Notes under the pieces: generated by a model
Seen by the model: the letters and a program-made list of their open reading frames with translations, nothing else
The model's database searches: none
What the model was told of the DNA's origin: nothing
Part shown: in pieces, positions 1 to 12,226 of the stretch
How the letters are laid out: every line of letters begins with the position of its first letter
Position numbering within the stretch: position 1 is the stretch's first letter
Translations under genes and position numbers: made by a program
From: Craterostigma plantagineum
Taxonomy: Eukaryota; Streptophyta; Magnoliopsida; Lamiales; Linderniaceae
Length of the DNA stretch: 64,000 bases
Direction of reading: 5' to 3'
Assembly (NCBI GenBank): GCA_027422505.1
Contig: JAPQWV010000123.1
Location: 372,001-436,000, forward strand

Positions 1-154
1 GATGAACACGACCCGTGGCCTGCGAGCGCTGAAATTCTATCTCGTCTATCCTCCGATGAATCGCCTCAAACTTTGCGGCAATAATGTCGTTGACCTCATT
101 TTCTCCATACGTAGGTCGATCCGTCGCTGAAGAATAATAGAAATGATTGTACAT
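1..154 (-). CDS. Start of a retrotransposon ORF, probably gag (partial)
   Basis: An open frame starts at an ATG at 154-152 on the minus strand and stays open to the window edge (51 codons). It lies downstream of the minus-strand LTR and PBS (355-372) with an AT-rich leader between, which is where gag begins in Ty3/gypsy elements. The visible residues are hydrophilic, begin MYNHFYYSSA and include a charged helical stretch (KFEAIHRRIDEIEFQ). No gag domain can be identified in so short a piece, so the name rests on position. In Tat/Ogre-type elements an additional ORF can precede gag, so that is an alternative. Confidence 0.4.
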   Translation of the reverse strand, partial: MYNHFYYSSATDRPTYGENEVNDIIAAKFEAIHRRIDEIEFQRSQATGRVH

Positions 155-354
155 GGCTAATGAAATTAATATATAATAATATTAATATAATAATAATATT
201 AACGTAATAATAATGATAATAATAATTAAGATTATTTTTTATATAATATATTTTTTTTAAACTCTTTATTTAGAGAATTCTAATAAAAAACTAATAGAAA
301 TAAAATTGTTTAAACTAAAACTCAGAATATTATTTAAAATTAATACTACCGCTG
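155..354 (-). other. AT-rich untranslated leader of the retrotransposon
   Basis: Between the PBS and the putative gag start there is a low-complexity stretch of AT, AAT and TAAT repeats (densest at 165-260). No ORF or other signal is visible. Confidence 0.45.
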
Positions 355-372
355 TCCCCGGCAACGGCGCCA
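355..372 (-). promoter_or_regulatory. Primer binding site, tRNA-Asp type
   Basis: Read on the minus strand the sequence is TGGCGCCGTTGCCGGGGA, complementary to the 3' end of plant tRNA-Asp. This primer is typical of Athila and related Ty3/gypsy elements. It lies 7 nt inside the inner end of the LTR at 380, the normal arrangement. Confidence 0.85.
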
Positions 373-379
373 AAAAACT

Positions 380-2048
380 TGACACGCTCGAATACTAGCA
401 AGTGTACTAGGTCGTGCAAGTAGTATAAAATGGACAAGTCCAAGTATCGATCCACGAGGACAGCTCGATTAATTTAAGAAATTATTCCAAATTTTAATTT
501 AGACTAAAACTAATTTTTAGATTTTGTGGATTTAATAAAATAAAATAAAAATGCAAATAACAAATGACAAAAATAAAGCAGATAGCAAATGGATAAATTA
601 ACGACGAGTGTGATCAAGGCACGTGCTCAGCACAAAATATTCCTACGTATTCATGCGATCGATTTTTCCTAAACAGTATAAATCTAGTTAAGGTAGAAAT
701 TCCTAAAATAATCGCTACCCGTTTGTCCCGCAATAGCGATCCTATGCGAAAATGAACCAATCAACTATATTTCTATATGACTGTAATGACTCCGCATGAA
801 TTCGGCTTTATGAATTTCCCCGAGTTTAGACGCTTTCGGCGCCTAAAATCTCGGAAACCACACGTACGAAACCGAATTCCATCTCTGGTCGGTTTTACGT
901 CGTGGTGCTCTATATTTATCGTTCTAACCGGTCTAATCACTTTGTCCGTCTCATAAACCAATCAAATATCGTGCATATGTTGATCAGACACACGCAAGCA
1001 TTAAACTCAAATATAAAACACATAACTCAACCCATACGATTAAATATAATAAAAACAGCATTATCACGTAGTCATAATATGGCCTAACACAGCCTCAATC
1101 ACACAATAAACTTAAGAGCACATATTACTAAACGAAAGCAACGAAGGTTTAAACAAAACATAAGTAACAACACGTTAAAAGGAAAGATAGAAAATTACGT
1201 CCCTCACAGTACTTTCGTCGAACGAGTGGCGGGCAACTAAGAAACGCCTTGGACGCTCTGCTCGTGTCTCGATTCCCTAGCTTCGTTACCAGCCTTCCCG
1301 TAGGTGTATGCTCTAGCAGATGATGAGAGCTTCCTGTTTGGTGGACTTCTCTTCCTCTTGGTTGCAAACACTCGTCTATGGTAGCCTCGTATTTTCTGCT
1401 CCGTTCTAAGCTACTTCGAATTATATTCCAACGTGGGTATGAGGTGAGTCGCTTGGTTGGTGAGGTGAGGAAACGGTAGGGATGCTTCAGCTGCTTGTTT
1501 CGTTGAGTGCTCTGCCGGATCTAGATGCGGATGGCGTTGAGCGTCGAGAGCTTCGTGGGTATTTGGTGTCTCAAGATATTTTCTTTCTCGTCTCCCCCTC
1601 TGCTCTCGTTGCATGCATCTCCTTTATACCATCAATTTAAGATCTTCGTTGATGTCACCATCCTCCTTGAGCCTTGCAGAAAATATCAGGGCTAAACAAT
1701 TTCAACGACAGAATCGAAGATTGAGCCGGATCGCGCGGCCGAATTGAGAAAGAGCTTTGTGGCCTTTTGTCTTATGCTGAACTTTGTCTAAGCCTTGCGT
1801 GAGATGCCAATTGAAGAAATAAGAGTCAAAGCAACTATTCATGAGGGTCCCTACTCAATTATTGGTTCTATCATCTATTATTGCATTCAACCATACTCTT
1901 TTTGCCTTGTTTTGATTCGATTTACATCACCTTGATACCTCAACGTGAAAATGTTAAATGTATATTTGTTCAAGGTTATTTAGGCATGTAATAATAAAAA
2001 TTACTAAGTTTGACGAGCATTTAACCTGTTTAAAATCCTAACTCATCA
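380..2048 (-). mobile_element. 5' LTR of an Athila/Tat-like Ty3-gypsy retrotransposon
   Basis: The segment is about 1.67 kb. On the minus strand it starts TGATGAGTTAGG at 2048 and ends GTGTCA at 380, just upstream of the tRNA-Asp PBS, so it has TG...CA ends. Its outer edge meets 5S spacer sequence exactly: at 2049 the array resumes inside the common spacer motif AATCACATGAATAG. The element therefore inserted into the 5S array and its body extends leftward beyond the window. The short ORFs inside it on either strand look like chance frames. The other LTR and the target-site duplication are outside the window. Family name is inferred from the PBS and LTR length. Confidence 0.75.
1621..1630 (-). 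promoter_or_regulatory. Candidate TATA box of the LTR promoter
   Basis: On the minus strand the sequence reads GGTATAAAGG, about 420 bp inside the LTR from its outer end, a suitable place for the Pol II promoter of the element. No other element supports it. Confidence 0.4.
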
Positions 2049-2218
2049 ATCACATGAATAGTGCTCCGTACTATATATATTTCGTTAAAAATACGCGACA
2101 TATAGGACTGCGTCGTTCACGAACAAGCATGGCTACCGAGCAACTCGCGGGTCTTTGTTGCATACTTTCATTACATTTCACCCGTACAAGCAAAACAACT
2201 ACGCTCAATTAACTAAAT

Positions 2219-2338
2219 GGGTGCGATCATACCAGCACTAATGCACCGAATGCCGTCAGAACTCCGACGTTAAGCGTGCTTGGGCGAGAGTAATACTAGG
2301 ATAGTTGACCCCGTGGGAAGTCCTCGTGCTTGCACCCC
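2219..2338 (+). rRNA. 5S rRNA copy, type D
   Basis: First unit after the LTR. Carries GAATGCCGTC and the GGATAGTTGACCCCG form, plus an extra C near the 3' end (GTGCTTGCACC). Confidence 0.8.
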
Positions 2339-2617
2339 TTTTTTACGCGTGATAACATCGCTCTGACATTAATTTTGCAATGAAGTGACGGTGTTAATTT
2401 CCACTCTCAACACCTATGGATTTCGGAAATCTCAATTTTGTAAAAAATCACATGAATTGTGCTCCATACTATATATAATTCGCTGAAAATACGCGACATC
2501 TAGGACTGCGACGTTCACGAACTGGCGTGGTTTCCGAGCAACTCGCGGGTCTTTATTGCTTACTTTCATTACATTTTTACCCGTACATGCAAAACAAGTA
2601 CGCTCAATTAACTAAAT

Positions 2618-2735
2618 GGGTGCGATCATACCAGCACTAATGCACCGGATCCATCAGAACTCCGAAGTTAAGCATGCTTGGGTGAGAATAGTACTAGGAT
2701 GGGTGACCCCCTGGGAAGTCCTCGTGTTGCACCCC
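2618..2735 (+). rRNA. 5S rRNA copy, type A
   Basis: Full-length type A (118 nt), followed by a T7 tract. Confidence 0.85.
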
Positions 2736-3010
2736 TTTTTTTACGCGTGATAACATCCCTCAACATTAATTTTGCAATGAAGTGACGGTGTTACTTTCCA
2801 CTCTCAACACTTATGGATTTCGAAAATCTCAATTTTGTATGAAATCACATGAATAGTGCTCCGTACTATATATATTTCGCTGAAAATACGCGACATCTAG
2901 GACTGCGACGTTCACGAACAAGGCGTGGTTCCCGAGGAACGCGCCGGTCTTCGTTGCATAATTCATTACATTTTCACCCGTACAAGCAAAACAACTACGC
3001 TCAATTAACT

Positions 3011-3125
3011 GCGATCATACCAGCACTAATGCACCGGATGCCATCAGAACTCCGAAGTTGAGCATGCTTGGGCGTGAGTAATACTAGGATGGTTGACCCC
3101 CTGGGAAGTCCTCGTGTTGCACCCC
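3011..3125 (+). rRNA. 5S rRNA copy, type B
   Basis: Lacks the first four bases. TTGAGC and a GGCGTGAGTAA substitution. Confidence 0.8.
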
Positions 3126-3406
3126 CTTTTTTTACGCGTGATAACATCCCTCGAGTATCAATTTTGCAATGAAGTGACGGTGTCACTTTCCACTCTCAAC
3201 ACCTATGGATTTCGGAAATCTCAATTTTGTATAAAATCACATGAATTGTGCTACGTACTATATATATTTCGTTAAAAATACGCGACATCTAGGACCACGA
3301 CGTTCACGAACTGACGTGGTTTCCGAGCAACTCGCGGGTCTTTATTGCTTACTTTCATTACATTTCTACCCGTACATGCAAAACAAGTACGCTCAATTAA
3401 CTAAAT

Positions 3407-3524
3407 GGGTGCGATCATACCAGCATTAATGCACCGGATCCATCAGAACTCCGAAGTTAAGCATGCTTGGGTGAGAATAGTACTAGGATGGGTGACCCCC
3501 TGGGAAGTCCTCCTGTTGCACCCC
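3407..3524 (+). rRNA. 5S rRNA copy, type A
   Basis: Type A with TCCTCCTG in place of TCCTCGTG, a variant that recurs in many A copies. Confidence 0.85.
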
Positions 3525-3804
3525 TTTTTTTACGCGTGATAACATCCCCCGGGCATTAATTTTGCAATGAAGTGACGGTGTCACTTTCCACTCTCAACAC
3601 CTATGAATTTCGCAAATCTCAATTTTGTAAAAAATCACATGAATTGTGCTCCATACTATATATATTTCGCTGAAAATACGCAACATCTAGGACTGCGACG
3701 TTCACGAACTGGCGTGGTTTCCGAGCAACTCGCGGGTCTTTATTGCTTACTTTCATTACATTTTTACCCGTACATGCAAAACAAGTACGCTCAATTAACT
3801 AAAT

Positions 3805-3922
3805 GGGTGCGATCATACCAGCACTAATGCATCGGATCCATCAGAACTCCGAAGTTAAGCATGCTTGGGTGAGAATAGTACTAGGATGGGTGACCCCCTG
3901 GGAAGTCCTCGTGTTGCACCCC
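3805..3922 (+). rRNA. 5S rRNA copy, type A
   Basis: Type A with GCATCGG for GCACCGG. Its spacer carries the private variant ACGCAACATC at about 3680, shared with the unit at 33230. Confidence 0.85.
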
Positions 3923-4194
3923 TTTTTTACGCGTGATAACATCCCTCAGACATTAATTTTGCAATGAAGTGACGGTGTTACTTTCCACTCTCAACACCTA
4001 TGGATTTCGAAAATCTCAATTTTGTATAAAATCACATGAATAGTGCTCCGTACTATATATATTTCGCTGAAAATACGCGACATCTAGGACTGACGTTCAC
4101 GAACTGACGTGGTTCCCGAGCAACACGCGGTCTTTGTTGCATAGTTTCATTACATTTTCACCCGTACAAGCAAAACAACTACGCTCAATTAACT

Positions 4195-4308
4195 GCGATC
4201 ATACCAGCACTAATGCACCGGATGCCATCAGAATCCGAAGTTAAGCATGCTTGGGCGAGAGTAATACTAGGATGGTTGACCCCCTGGGAAATCCTCGTGT
4301 TGCACCCC
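4195..4308 (+). rRNA. 5S rRNA copy, type B
   Basis: Type B with one base lost (AGAATCCG). The downstream spacer has GTGCTAACATC. Confidence 0.8.
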
Positions 4309-4589
4309 CTTTTTTTACGCGTGCTAACATCCCTCGAGTATCAATTTTGCAATGAAGTGACGGTGTCACTTTCCACTCTCAACACCTATGGATTTCGGAA
4401 ATCTCAATTTTGTATAAAATCACATGAATTGTGCTCCGTACTATATATATTTCGTTAAAAATACGCGACATCTAGGACTACGACGTTCACGAACTGACGT
4501 GTTTTCCGAGCAACTCGCGGGTCTTTATTGCTTACTTTCATTACATTTTTACCCGTACATGCAAAACAAGTACGCTCAATTAACTAAAT

Positions 4590-4707
4590 GGGTGCGATCA
4601 TAGCAGCATTAATGCACCGGATCCATCAGAACTCCGAAGTTAAGCATGCTGGGGTGAGAATAGTACTAGGATGGGTGACCCCCTGGGAAGTCCTCCTGTT
4701 GCACCCC
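4590..4707 (+). rRNA. 5S rRNA copy, type A
   Basis: Type A with CATAGCAG and GCTGGGGTGAG substitutions. The following spacer has the rare GATAACACTGTAC. Confidence 0.83.
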
Positions 4708-4983
4708 TTTTTTTACGCGTGATAACACTGTACATTAATTTTGCAATGAAGTGACGGTGTCACTTTCCACTCTCAACACCTATGAATTTCGCAAATCTCA
4801 ATTTTGTAAAAAATCACATGAATTGTGCTCCATACTATATATATTTCGCTGAAAATACGCGACATCTAGGACTGCGACGTTCACGAACTGACGTGGTTTC
4901 CGAGCAACTCGCGGGTCTTTATTGCTTACTTTCATTACATTTTTACCCGTACATGTAAAACAAGTACGCTCAATTAACTAAAT

Positions 4984-5101
4984 GGGTGCGATCATACCAG
5001 CACTAATGCACCGGATCCATCAGAACTCCGAAGTTAAGCATGCTTGGGTGAGAATAGTACTAGGATGGGTGACCCCCTGGGAAGTCCTCCTGTTGCACCC
5101 C
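4984..5101 (+). rRNA. 5S rRNA copy, type A
   Basis: Type A, TCCTCCTG variant. Confidence 0.85.
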
Positions 5102-5382
5102 TTTTTTTACGCGTGATAACATCCCTCAGACATTAATTTTGCAATGAAGTGACGGTGTTACTTTCCACTCTCAACACCTATGGATTTCGAAAATCTCAAT
5201 TTTGTATAAAATCACATGAATAGTGCTCCGTACTATATATATATTCGTTAAAAATACGCGACATCTAGGACTGCGACGTTCACGAACAAGGCGTGGTTCC
5301 CGAGCAACGCGCCGGTCTTTGTTGCATAATTCATTACATTTTCACCCGTACAAGCAAAACAACTACGCTCAATTAACTAAAT

Positions 5383-5494
5383 GGGTGCGATCATACCAGC
5401 ACTAATGCACCGGATGCCATCAGAACTCCGACGTTAAGCGTGCTTGGGCGAGAGTAATACTAGGATAGGTGACCCCTGGGAAGTGTTGCACCCC
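5383..5494 (+). rRNA. 5S rRNA copy, type C, internal deletion
   Basis: Type C that has lost TCCTC near the 3' end (GGGAAGTGTTG) and one C of the CCCCC run. The units at 32448 and 34805 have the same loss. Confidence 0.75.
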
Positions 5495-5774
5495 CCTTTT
5501 TAGGTGTGATAACATCCCTCGAGTATTAATTTTGCAATGAAGTGACGGTGTTACTTTCCACTCTCAACACCTATGGATTTCGGAAATCTCAATTTTGTAT
5601 AAAATCACATGAATAGTGCTCCGTACTATATATATTTCGTTAAAAATACGCGACATCTAGGACTGCGACGTTCACGAACTGGCATGGTTTCCGAGCAACT
5701 CGCGGGTCTTTATTGCTTACTTTCATTACATTTTTACCCGTACATGCAAAACAAGTACGCTCAATTAACTAAAT

Positions 5775-5892
5775 GGGTGCGATCATACCAGCACTAATGC
5801 ACCGGATCCATCAGAACTCCGAAGTTAAGCATGCTTGGGTGAGAATAGTACTAGGATGGGTGACCCCCTGGGAAGTCCTCGTGTTGCACCCC
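5775..5892 (+). rRNA. 5S rRNA copy, type A
   Basis: Full-length type A. Confidence 0.85.
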
Positions 5893-6172
5893 TTTTTTTA
5901 CGCGTGATAACATCCCCCGGACATTAATTTTGCAATGAAGTGACGGTGTCACTTTCCACTCTCAACACCTATGAATTTCGCAAATCTCAATTTTGTAAAA
6001 AATCACATGAATTGTGCTCCATACTATATATATTTCGCTGAAAATACGCGACATCTAGGACTGCGACGTTCACGAACTGGCGTGGTTTCCGAGCAACTCG
6101 CGGGTCTTTATTGCTTACTTTCATTACATTTTTACCCGTACATGCAAAACAAGTACGCTCAATTAACTAAAT

Positions 6173-6290
6173 GGGTGCGATCATACCAGCACTAATGCAC
6201 CGGATCCATCAGAACTCCGAAGTTAAGCATGCTTGGGTGAGAATAGTACTAGGATGGGTGACCCCCTGGGAAGTCCTCGTGTTGCACCCC
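6173..6290 (+). rRNA. 5S rRNA copy, type A
   Basis: Full-length type A. Confidence 0.85.
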
Positions 6291-6566
6291 TTTTTTTACG
6301 CGTGATAACATCCCTCAGACATTAATTTTGCAATGAAGTGACGGTGTTACTTTCCACTCTCAACACCTATGGATTTCGAAAATCTCAATTTTGTATAAAA
6401 TCACATGAATAGTGCTCCGTACTATATATATTTCGCTGAAAATACGCGACATCTAGGACTGCGACGTTCACGAACTGACGTGGTTCCCGAGCAACGCCCC
6501 GGTCTTTGTTGCATAGTTTCATTACATTTTCACCCGTACAAGCAAAACAACTACGCTCAATTAACT

Positions 6567-6681
6567 GCGATCATACCAGCACTAATGCACCGGATGCCAT
6601 CAGAACTCCGAAGTTAAGCATGCTTGGGCGAGAGTAATACTAGGATGGTTGACCCCCTGGGAAGTCCTCGTGTTGCACCCC
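6567..6681 (+). rRNA. 5S rRNA copy, type B
   Basis: Type B with TTAAGC. The 3' tail is CCCCATTTTTTT, an A before the T-tract that is seen after many B copies. Confidence 0.8.
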
Positions 6682-6954
6682 ATTTTTTTACGCGTGATAA
6701 CATCCCTCGAGTATCAATTTTGCAATGAAGTGACGGTGACTTTCCACTCTCAACACCTATGGATTTCGGAAATCTCAATTTTGTATCACATGAATTGTGC
6801 TCCGTACTATATATATTTCGTTAAAAATACGCGACATCTAGGACTGCGACGTTCACGAACTGACGTGGTTTCCGAGCAACTCGCGGGTCTTTATTGCTTA
6901 CTTTCATTACATTTTACCCGTACATGCAAAACAAGTACGCTCAATTAACTAAAT

Positions 6955-7072
6955 GGGTGCGATCATACCAGCACTAATGCACCGGATCCATCAGAACTCC
7001 GACGTTAAGCGTGCTTGGGCGAGAGTAATACTAGGATAGGTGACCCCCTGGGAAATCCTTGTGTTGCACCCC
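6955..7072 (+). rRNA. 5S rRNA copy, mosaic A/C
   Basis: 5' half as type A (GGATCCATC), 3' half as type C (GACGTTAAGCGTGC, GGATAGGTG). Suggests unequal exchange or gene conversion inside the gene. Confidence 0.8.
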
Positions 7073-7352
7073 CTTTTTTAGGTGTGATAACATCCCTCGA
7101 GTATTAATTTTGCAATGAAGTGACGGTGTTACTTTCCACTCTCAACACCTATGGATTTCGGAAATCTCAATGTTGTATAAAATCACATGAATAGTGCTCC
7201 GCACTATATATATTTCGTTAAAAATACGCGACATCTAGGACTGCGACGTTCACGAACTGGCATGGCTTCCGAGCAACTCGCGGGTCTTTGTTGCATACTT
7301 TCATTACATTTTCACCCGTACAAGCAAAACAACTACGCTCAATTAACTAAAT

Positions 7353-7469
7353 GGGTGCGATCATACCAGCACTAATGCACCGGATGCCATCAGAACTCCG
7401 ACGTTAAGCGTGCTTGGGCGAGAGTAATACTAGGATGGTTGACCCCGGGAAGTCCTCGTGTTGCACCCC
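7353..7469 (+). rRNA. 5S rRNA copy, type D'
   Basis: GGATGCC, GACGTTAAGCGTGC, GGATGGTTGACC. Two bases lost at GACCCCGGGAAG. Confidence 0.8.
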
Positions 7470-7748
7470 TTTTTTACGCGTGATAACATCCCTCTGACAT
7501 TAATTTTGCAATGAAGTGACGGTGTTACTTTCCACTCTCAACACCTATGGATTTCGGAAATCTCAATTTTGTATAAAATCACATGAATAGTGCTCCGTAC
7601 AATATATATTTCGCTGAAAATACGCGACATCTAGGACTGCGACGTTCACGAACTGACGTGGTTTCCGAGCAACTCGCGGGTCTTTATTGCTTACTTTCAT
7701 TACATTTTTACCCGTACATGCAAAACAAGTACGCTCAATTAACTAAAT

Positions 7749-7866
7749 GGGTGCGATCATACCAGCACTAATGCACCGGATCCATCAGAACTCCGAAGTT
7801 AAGCATGCTTGGGTGAGAATAGTACTAGGATGGGTGACCCCCTGGGAAGTCCTCGTGTTGCACCCC
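7749..7866 (+). rRNA. 5S rRNA copy, type A
   Basis: Full-length type A. Confidence 0.85.
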
Positions 7867-8146
7867 TTTTTTTACGCGGGATAACATCCCTGAGACATTA
7901 ATTTTGCAATGAAGTGACGGTGTTACTTTCCACTCTCAACACCTATGGATTTCGAAAATCTCAATTTTGTATAAAATCACATGAATAGTGCTCCGTACTA
8001 TATATATTTCGCTGAAAATACGCGACATCTAGGACTGCGACGTTCACGAACTGACGTGGTTTCCGAGCAACTCGCGGGTCTTTATTGCTTACTTTCATTA
8101 CATTTTTACCCGTACATGCAAAACAAGTACGCTCAATTAACTAAAT

Positions 8147-8263
8147 GGGTGCGATCATACCAGCACTAATGCACGGATCCATCAGAACTCCGAAGTTAAG
8201 CATGCTTGGGTGAGAATAGTACTAGGATGGGTGACCCCCTGGGAAGTCCTCGTGTTGCACCCC
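8147..8263 (+). rRNA. 5S rRNA copy, type A
   Basis: One C lost at GCACGGATCC. First unit of the first clear 6-unit higher-order repeat. Confidence 0.84.
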
Positions 8264-8542
8264 TTTTTTACGCGTGATAACATCCCTCCGACATTAATTT
8301 TGCAATGAAGTGACGGTGTTACTTTCCACTCTCAACACCTATGGATTTCGAAAATCTCAATTTTGTATAAAATCACATGAATAGTGCTCCGTAGTCTACT
8401 ATATATATTTCGCTGAAAATACGCGACATCTAGGACTGCGACGTTCACGAACTGACGTGGTTCCCGAGCAACGCGCCGGTCTTGTTGCATAGTTTCATTA
8501 CATTTTCACCCGTACAAGCAAAACAACTACGCTCAATTAACT

Positions 8543-8657
8543 GCGATCATACCAGCACTAATGCACCGGATGCCATCAGAACTCCGAAGTTGAGCATGCT
8601 TGGGCGAGAGTAATACTAGGATGGTTGACCCCCTGGGAAGTCCTCGTGTTGCACCCC
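8543..8657 (+). rRNA. 5S rRNA copy, type B
   Basis: Its upstream spacer has a short insertion (CCGTAGTCTACT at about 8390) resembling that before the B copies at 43116 and 45502. Confidence 0.8.
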
Positions 8658-8937
8658 ATTTTTTACGCGTGATAACATCCCTCGAGTATCAATTTTGCAA
8701 TGAAGTGACGGTGTCACTTTCCACTCTCAACACCTATGGATTTCGGAAATCTCAATTTTGTATAAAATCACATGAATTGTGCTGCGTACTATATATATTT
8801 CGTTAAAAATACGCGACATCTAGGACTACGACGTTCACGAACTGACGTGGTTTCCGAGCAACTCGCGGGTCTTTATTGCTTACTTTCATTACATTTCTAC
8901 CCGTACATGCAAAACAAGTACGCTCAATTAACTAAAT

Positions 8938-9055
8938 GGGTGCGATCATACCAGCATTAATGCACCGGATCCATCAGAACTCCGAAGTTAAGCATGCTTG
9001 GGTGAGAATAGTACTAGGATGGGTGACCCCCTGGGAAGTCCTCCTGTTGCACCCC
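8938..9055 (+). rRNA. 5S rRNA copy, type A
   Basis: Type A, TCCTCCTG variant. Confidence 0.85.
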
Positions 9056-9334
9056 TTTTTTTACGCGTGATAACATCCCCTGACATTAATTTTGCAATGA
9101 AGTGACGGTGTCACTTTCCACTCTCAACACCTATGAATTTCGCAAATCTCAATTTTGTAAAAAATCACATGAATTGTGCTCCATACTATATATATTTCGC
9201 TGAAAATACGCGACATCTAGGACTGCGACGTTCACGAACTGGCGTGGTTTCCGAGCAACTCGCGGGTCTTTATTGCTTACTTTCATTACATTTTTACCCG
9301 TACATGCAAAACAAGTACGCTCAATTAACTAAAT

Positions 9335-9452
9335 GGGTGCGATCATACCAGCACTAATGCACCGGATCCATCAGAACTCCGAAGTTAAGCATGCTTGGGT
9401 GAGAATAGTACTAGGATGGGTGACCCCCTGGGAAGTCCTCGTGTTGCACCCC
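9335..9452 (+). rRNA. 5S rRNA copy, type A
   Basis: Full-length type A. Confidence 0.85.
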
Positions 9453-9731
9453 TTTTTTTACGCGTGATAACATCCCTCAGACATTAATTTTGCAATGAAG
9501 TGACGGTGTTACTTTCCACTCTCAACACCTATGGATTTCGAAAATCTCAATTTTGTATAAAATCACATGAATAGTGCTCCGTACTATATATATTTCGTTA
9601 AAATACGCGACATCTAGGACTGCGACGTTCACGAACAAGGCGTGGTTCCCGAGCAACGCGCCGGTCTTTGTTGCATAATTCATTACATTTTCACCCGTAC
9701 AAGCAAAACAACTACGCTCAATTAACTAAAT

Positions 9732-9850
9732 GGGTGCGATCATACCAGCACTAATGCACCGGATGCCATCAGAACTCCGACGTTAAGCGTGCTTGGGCGA
9801 GAGTAATACTAGGATAGGTGACCCCCTGGGAAGTCCTTGTGTTGCACCCC
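9732..9850 (+). rRNA. 5S rRNA copy, type C
   Basis: Full-length type C (119 nt). Confidence 0.83.
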
Positions 9851-10129
9851 CTTTTTCAGGCGTGATAACATCCCTGAGTATTAATTTTGCAATGAAGTGA
9901 CGGTGTTACTTTCCACTCTCAACACCTATGGATTTCGGAAATCTCAATTTTGTATAAAATCACATGAATAGTGCTCCGTACTATATATATTTCGTTAAAA
10001 ATACGCGACATCTAGGACTGCGACGTTCACGAACTGGCATGGTTTCCGAGCAACTCGCGGGTCTTTGTTGCATACTTTCATTACATTTTCACCCGTACAA
10101 GCAAAACAACTACGCTCAATTAACTAAAT

Positions 10130-10247
10130 GGGTGCGATCATACCAGCACTAATGCACCGGATGCCATCAGAACTCCGACGTTAAGCGTGCTTGGGCGAGA
10201 GTAATACTAGGATGGTTGACCCCTGGGAAGTCCTCGTGTTGCACCCC
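10130..10247 (+). rRNA. 5S rRNA copy, type D'
   Basis: Type D' with one C lost at GACCCCTGG. Closes the 6-mer. Confidence 0.82.
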
Positions 10248-10526
10248 TTTTTTACGCGTGATAACATCCCTCTGACATTAATTTTGCAATGAAGTGACGG
10301 TGTTACTTTCCACTCTCAACACCTATGGATTTCGGAAATCTCAATTTTGTATAAAATCACATGAATAGTGCTCCGTACTATATATATTTCGCTGAAAATA
10401 CGCGACATCTAGGACTGCGACGTTCACGAACTGACGTGGTTTCCGAGCAACTCGCGGGTCTTTATTGCTTACTTTCATTACATTTTTACCCGTACATGCA
10501 AAACAAGTACGCTCAATTAACTAAAT

Positions 10527-10644
10527 GGGTGCGATCATACCAGCACTAATGCACCGGATCCATCAGAACTCCGAAGTTAAGCATGCTTGGGTGAGAATAG
10601 TACTAGGATGGGTGACCCCCTGGGAAGTCCTCGTGTTGCACCCC
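10527..10644 (+). rRNA. 5S rRNA copy, type A
   Basis: First unit of the second 6-mer. Confidence 0.85.
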
Positions 10645-10918
10645 TTTTTTTACGCGTGATAACATCCCTCGACATTAATTTTGCAATGAAGTGACGGTGT
10701 TACTTTCCACTCTCAACACCTATGGATTTCGAAATCTCAATTTTGTATAAAATCACATGAATAGTGCTCCGTACTATATATATTTCGCTGAAAATACGCG
10801 ACATCTAGGACTGCGACGTTCACGAACTGACGTGGTTCCCGAGCAACGCGCCGGTCTTTGTTGCATACTTTCATTACATTTTCACCCGTACAAGCAAAAC
10901 AACTACGCTCAATTAACT

Positions 10919-11033
10919 GCGATCATACCAGCACTAATGCACCGGATGCCATCAGAACTCCGAAGTTGAGCATGCTTGGGCGAGAGTAATACTAGGATGG
11001 TTGACCCCCTGGGAAGTCCTCGTGTTGCACCCC
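10919..11033 (+). rRNA. 5S rRNA copy, type B
   Basis: Type B with TTGAGC. Confidence 0.8.
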
Positions 11034-11313
11034 TTTTTTTACGCGTGATAACATCCCTCGAGTATCAATTTTGCAATGAAGTGACGGTGTCACTTTCCAC
11101 TCTCAACACCTATGGATTTCGGAAATCTCAATTTTGTATAAAATCACATGAATTGTGCTCCGTACTATATATATTTCGTTAAAAATACGCGACATCTAGG
11201 ACTGCGACGTTCACGAACTGACGTGGTTTCCGAGCAACTCGCGGGTCTTTATTGCTTACTTTCATTACATTTCTACCCGTACATGCAAAACAAGTACGCT
11301 CAATTAACTAAAT

Positions 11314-11431
11314 GGGTGCGATCATACCAGCATTAATGCACCGGATCCATCAGAACTCCGAAGTTAAGCATGCTTGGGTGAGAATAGTACTAGGATGGGT
11401 GACCCCCTGGGAAGTCCTCCTGTTGCACCCC
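11314..11431 (+). rRNA. 5S rRNA copy, type A
   Basis: Type A, TCCTCCTG variant. Confidence 0.85.
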
Positions 11432-11710
11432 TTTTTTTACGCGTGATAACATCCCCTGACATTAATTTTGCAATGAAGTGACGGTGTCACTTTCCACTCT
11501 CAACACCTATGAATTTCGCAAATCTCAATTTTGTAAAAAATCACATGAATTGTGCTCCATACTATATATATTTCGCTGAAAATACGCGACATCTAGGACT
11601 GCGACGTTCACGAACTGGCGTGGTTTCCGAGCAACTCGCGGGTCTTTATTGCTTACTTTCATTACATTTTTACCCGTACATGCAAAACAAGTACGCTCAA
11701 TTAACTAAAT

Positions 11711-11828
11711 GGGTGCGATCATACCAGCACTAATGCACCGGATCCATCAGAACTCCGAAGTTAAGCATGCTTGGGTGAGAATAGTACTAGGATGGGTGAC
11801 CCCCTGGGAAGTCCTCCTGTTGCACCCC
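11711..11828 (+). rRNA. 5S rRNA copy, type A
   Basis: Type A, TCCTCCTG variant. Confidence 0.85.
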
Positions 11829-12107
11829 TTTTTTTACGCGTGATAACATCCCTGAGACATTAATTTTGCAATGAAGTGACGGTGTTACTTTCCACTCTCA
11901 ACACCTATGGATTTCGAAAATCTCAATTTTGTATAAAATCACATGAATAGTGCTCCGTACTATATATATTTCGTTAAAATACGCGACATCTAGGACTGCG
12001 ACGTTCACGAACAAGGCGTGGTTTCCGAGCAACGCGCCGGTCTTTGTTGCATAATTCATTACATTTTCACCCGTACAAGCAAAACAACTACGCTCAATTA
12101 ACTAAAT

Positions 12108-12226
12108 GGGTGCGATCATACCAGCACTAATGCACCGGATGCCATCAGAACTCCGACGTTAAGCGTGCTTGGGCGAGAGTACTACTAGGATAGGTGACCC
12201 CCTGGGAAGTCCTTGTGTTGCACCCC
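12108..12226 (+). rRNA. 5S rRNA copy, type C
   Basis: Type C with GAGTACTACTAGG. Confidence 0.83.

Larger units (their letters stand above)
8147..10526 (+). repeat. 6-unit higher-order repeat (A B A A C D)
   Basis: Six consecutive 5S units of type order A, B, A, A, C, D', 2,380 bp, repeated as the next block. Confidence 0.8.

Noticed and set aside
773..1614. Short ORFs inside the LTR (773-961, 902-1087, 1149-1367, 1411-1614)
   Set aside because: LTRs of this family are non-coding; the frames overlap on both strands and have no recognisable domain.
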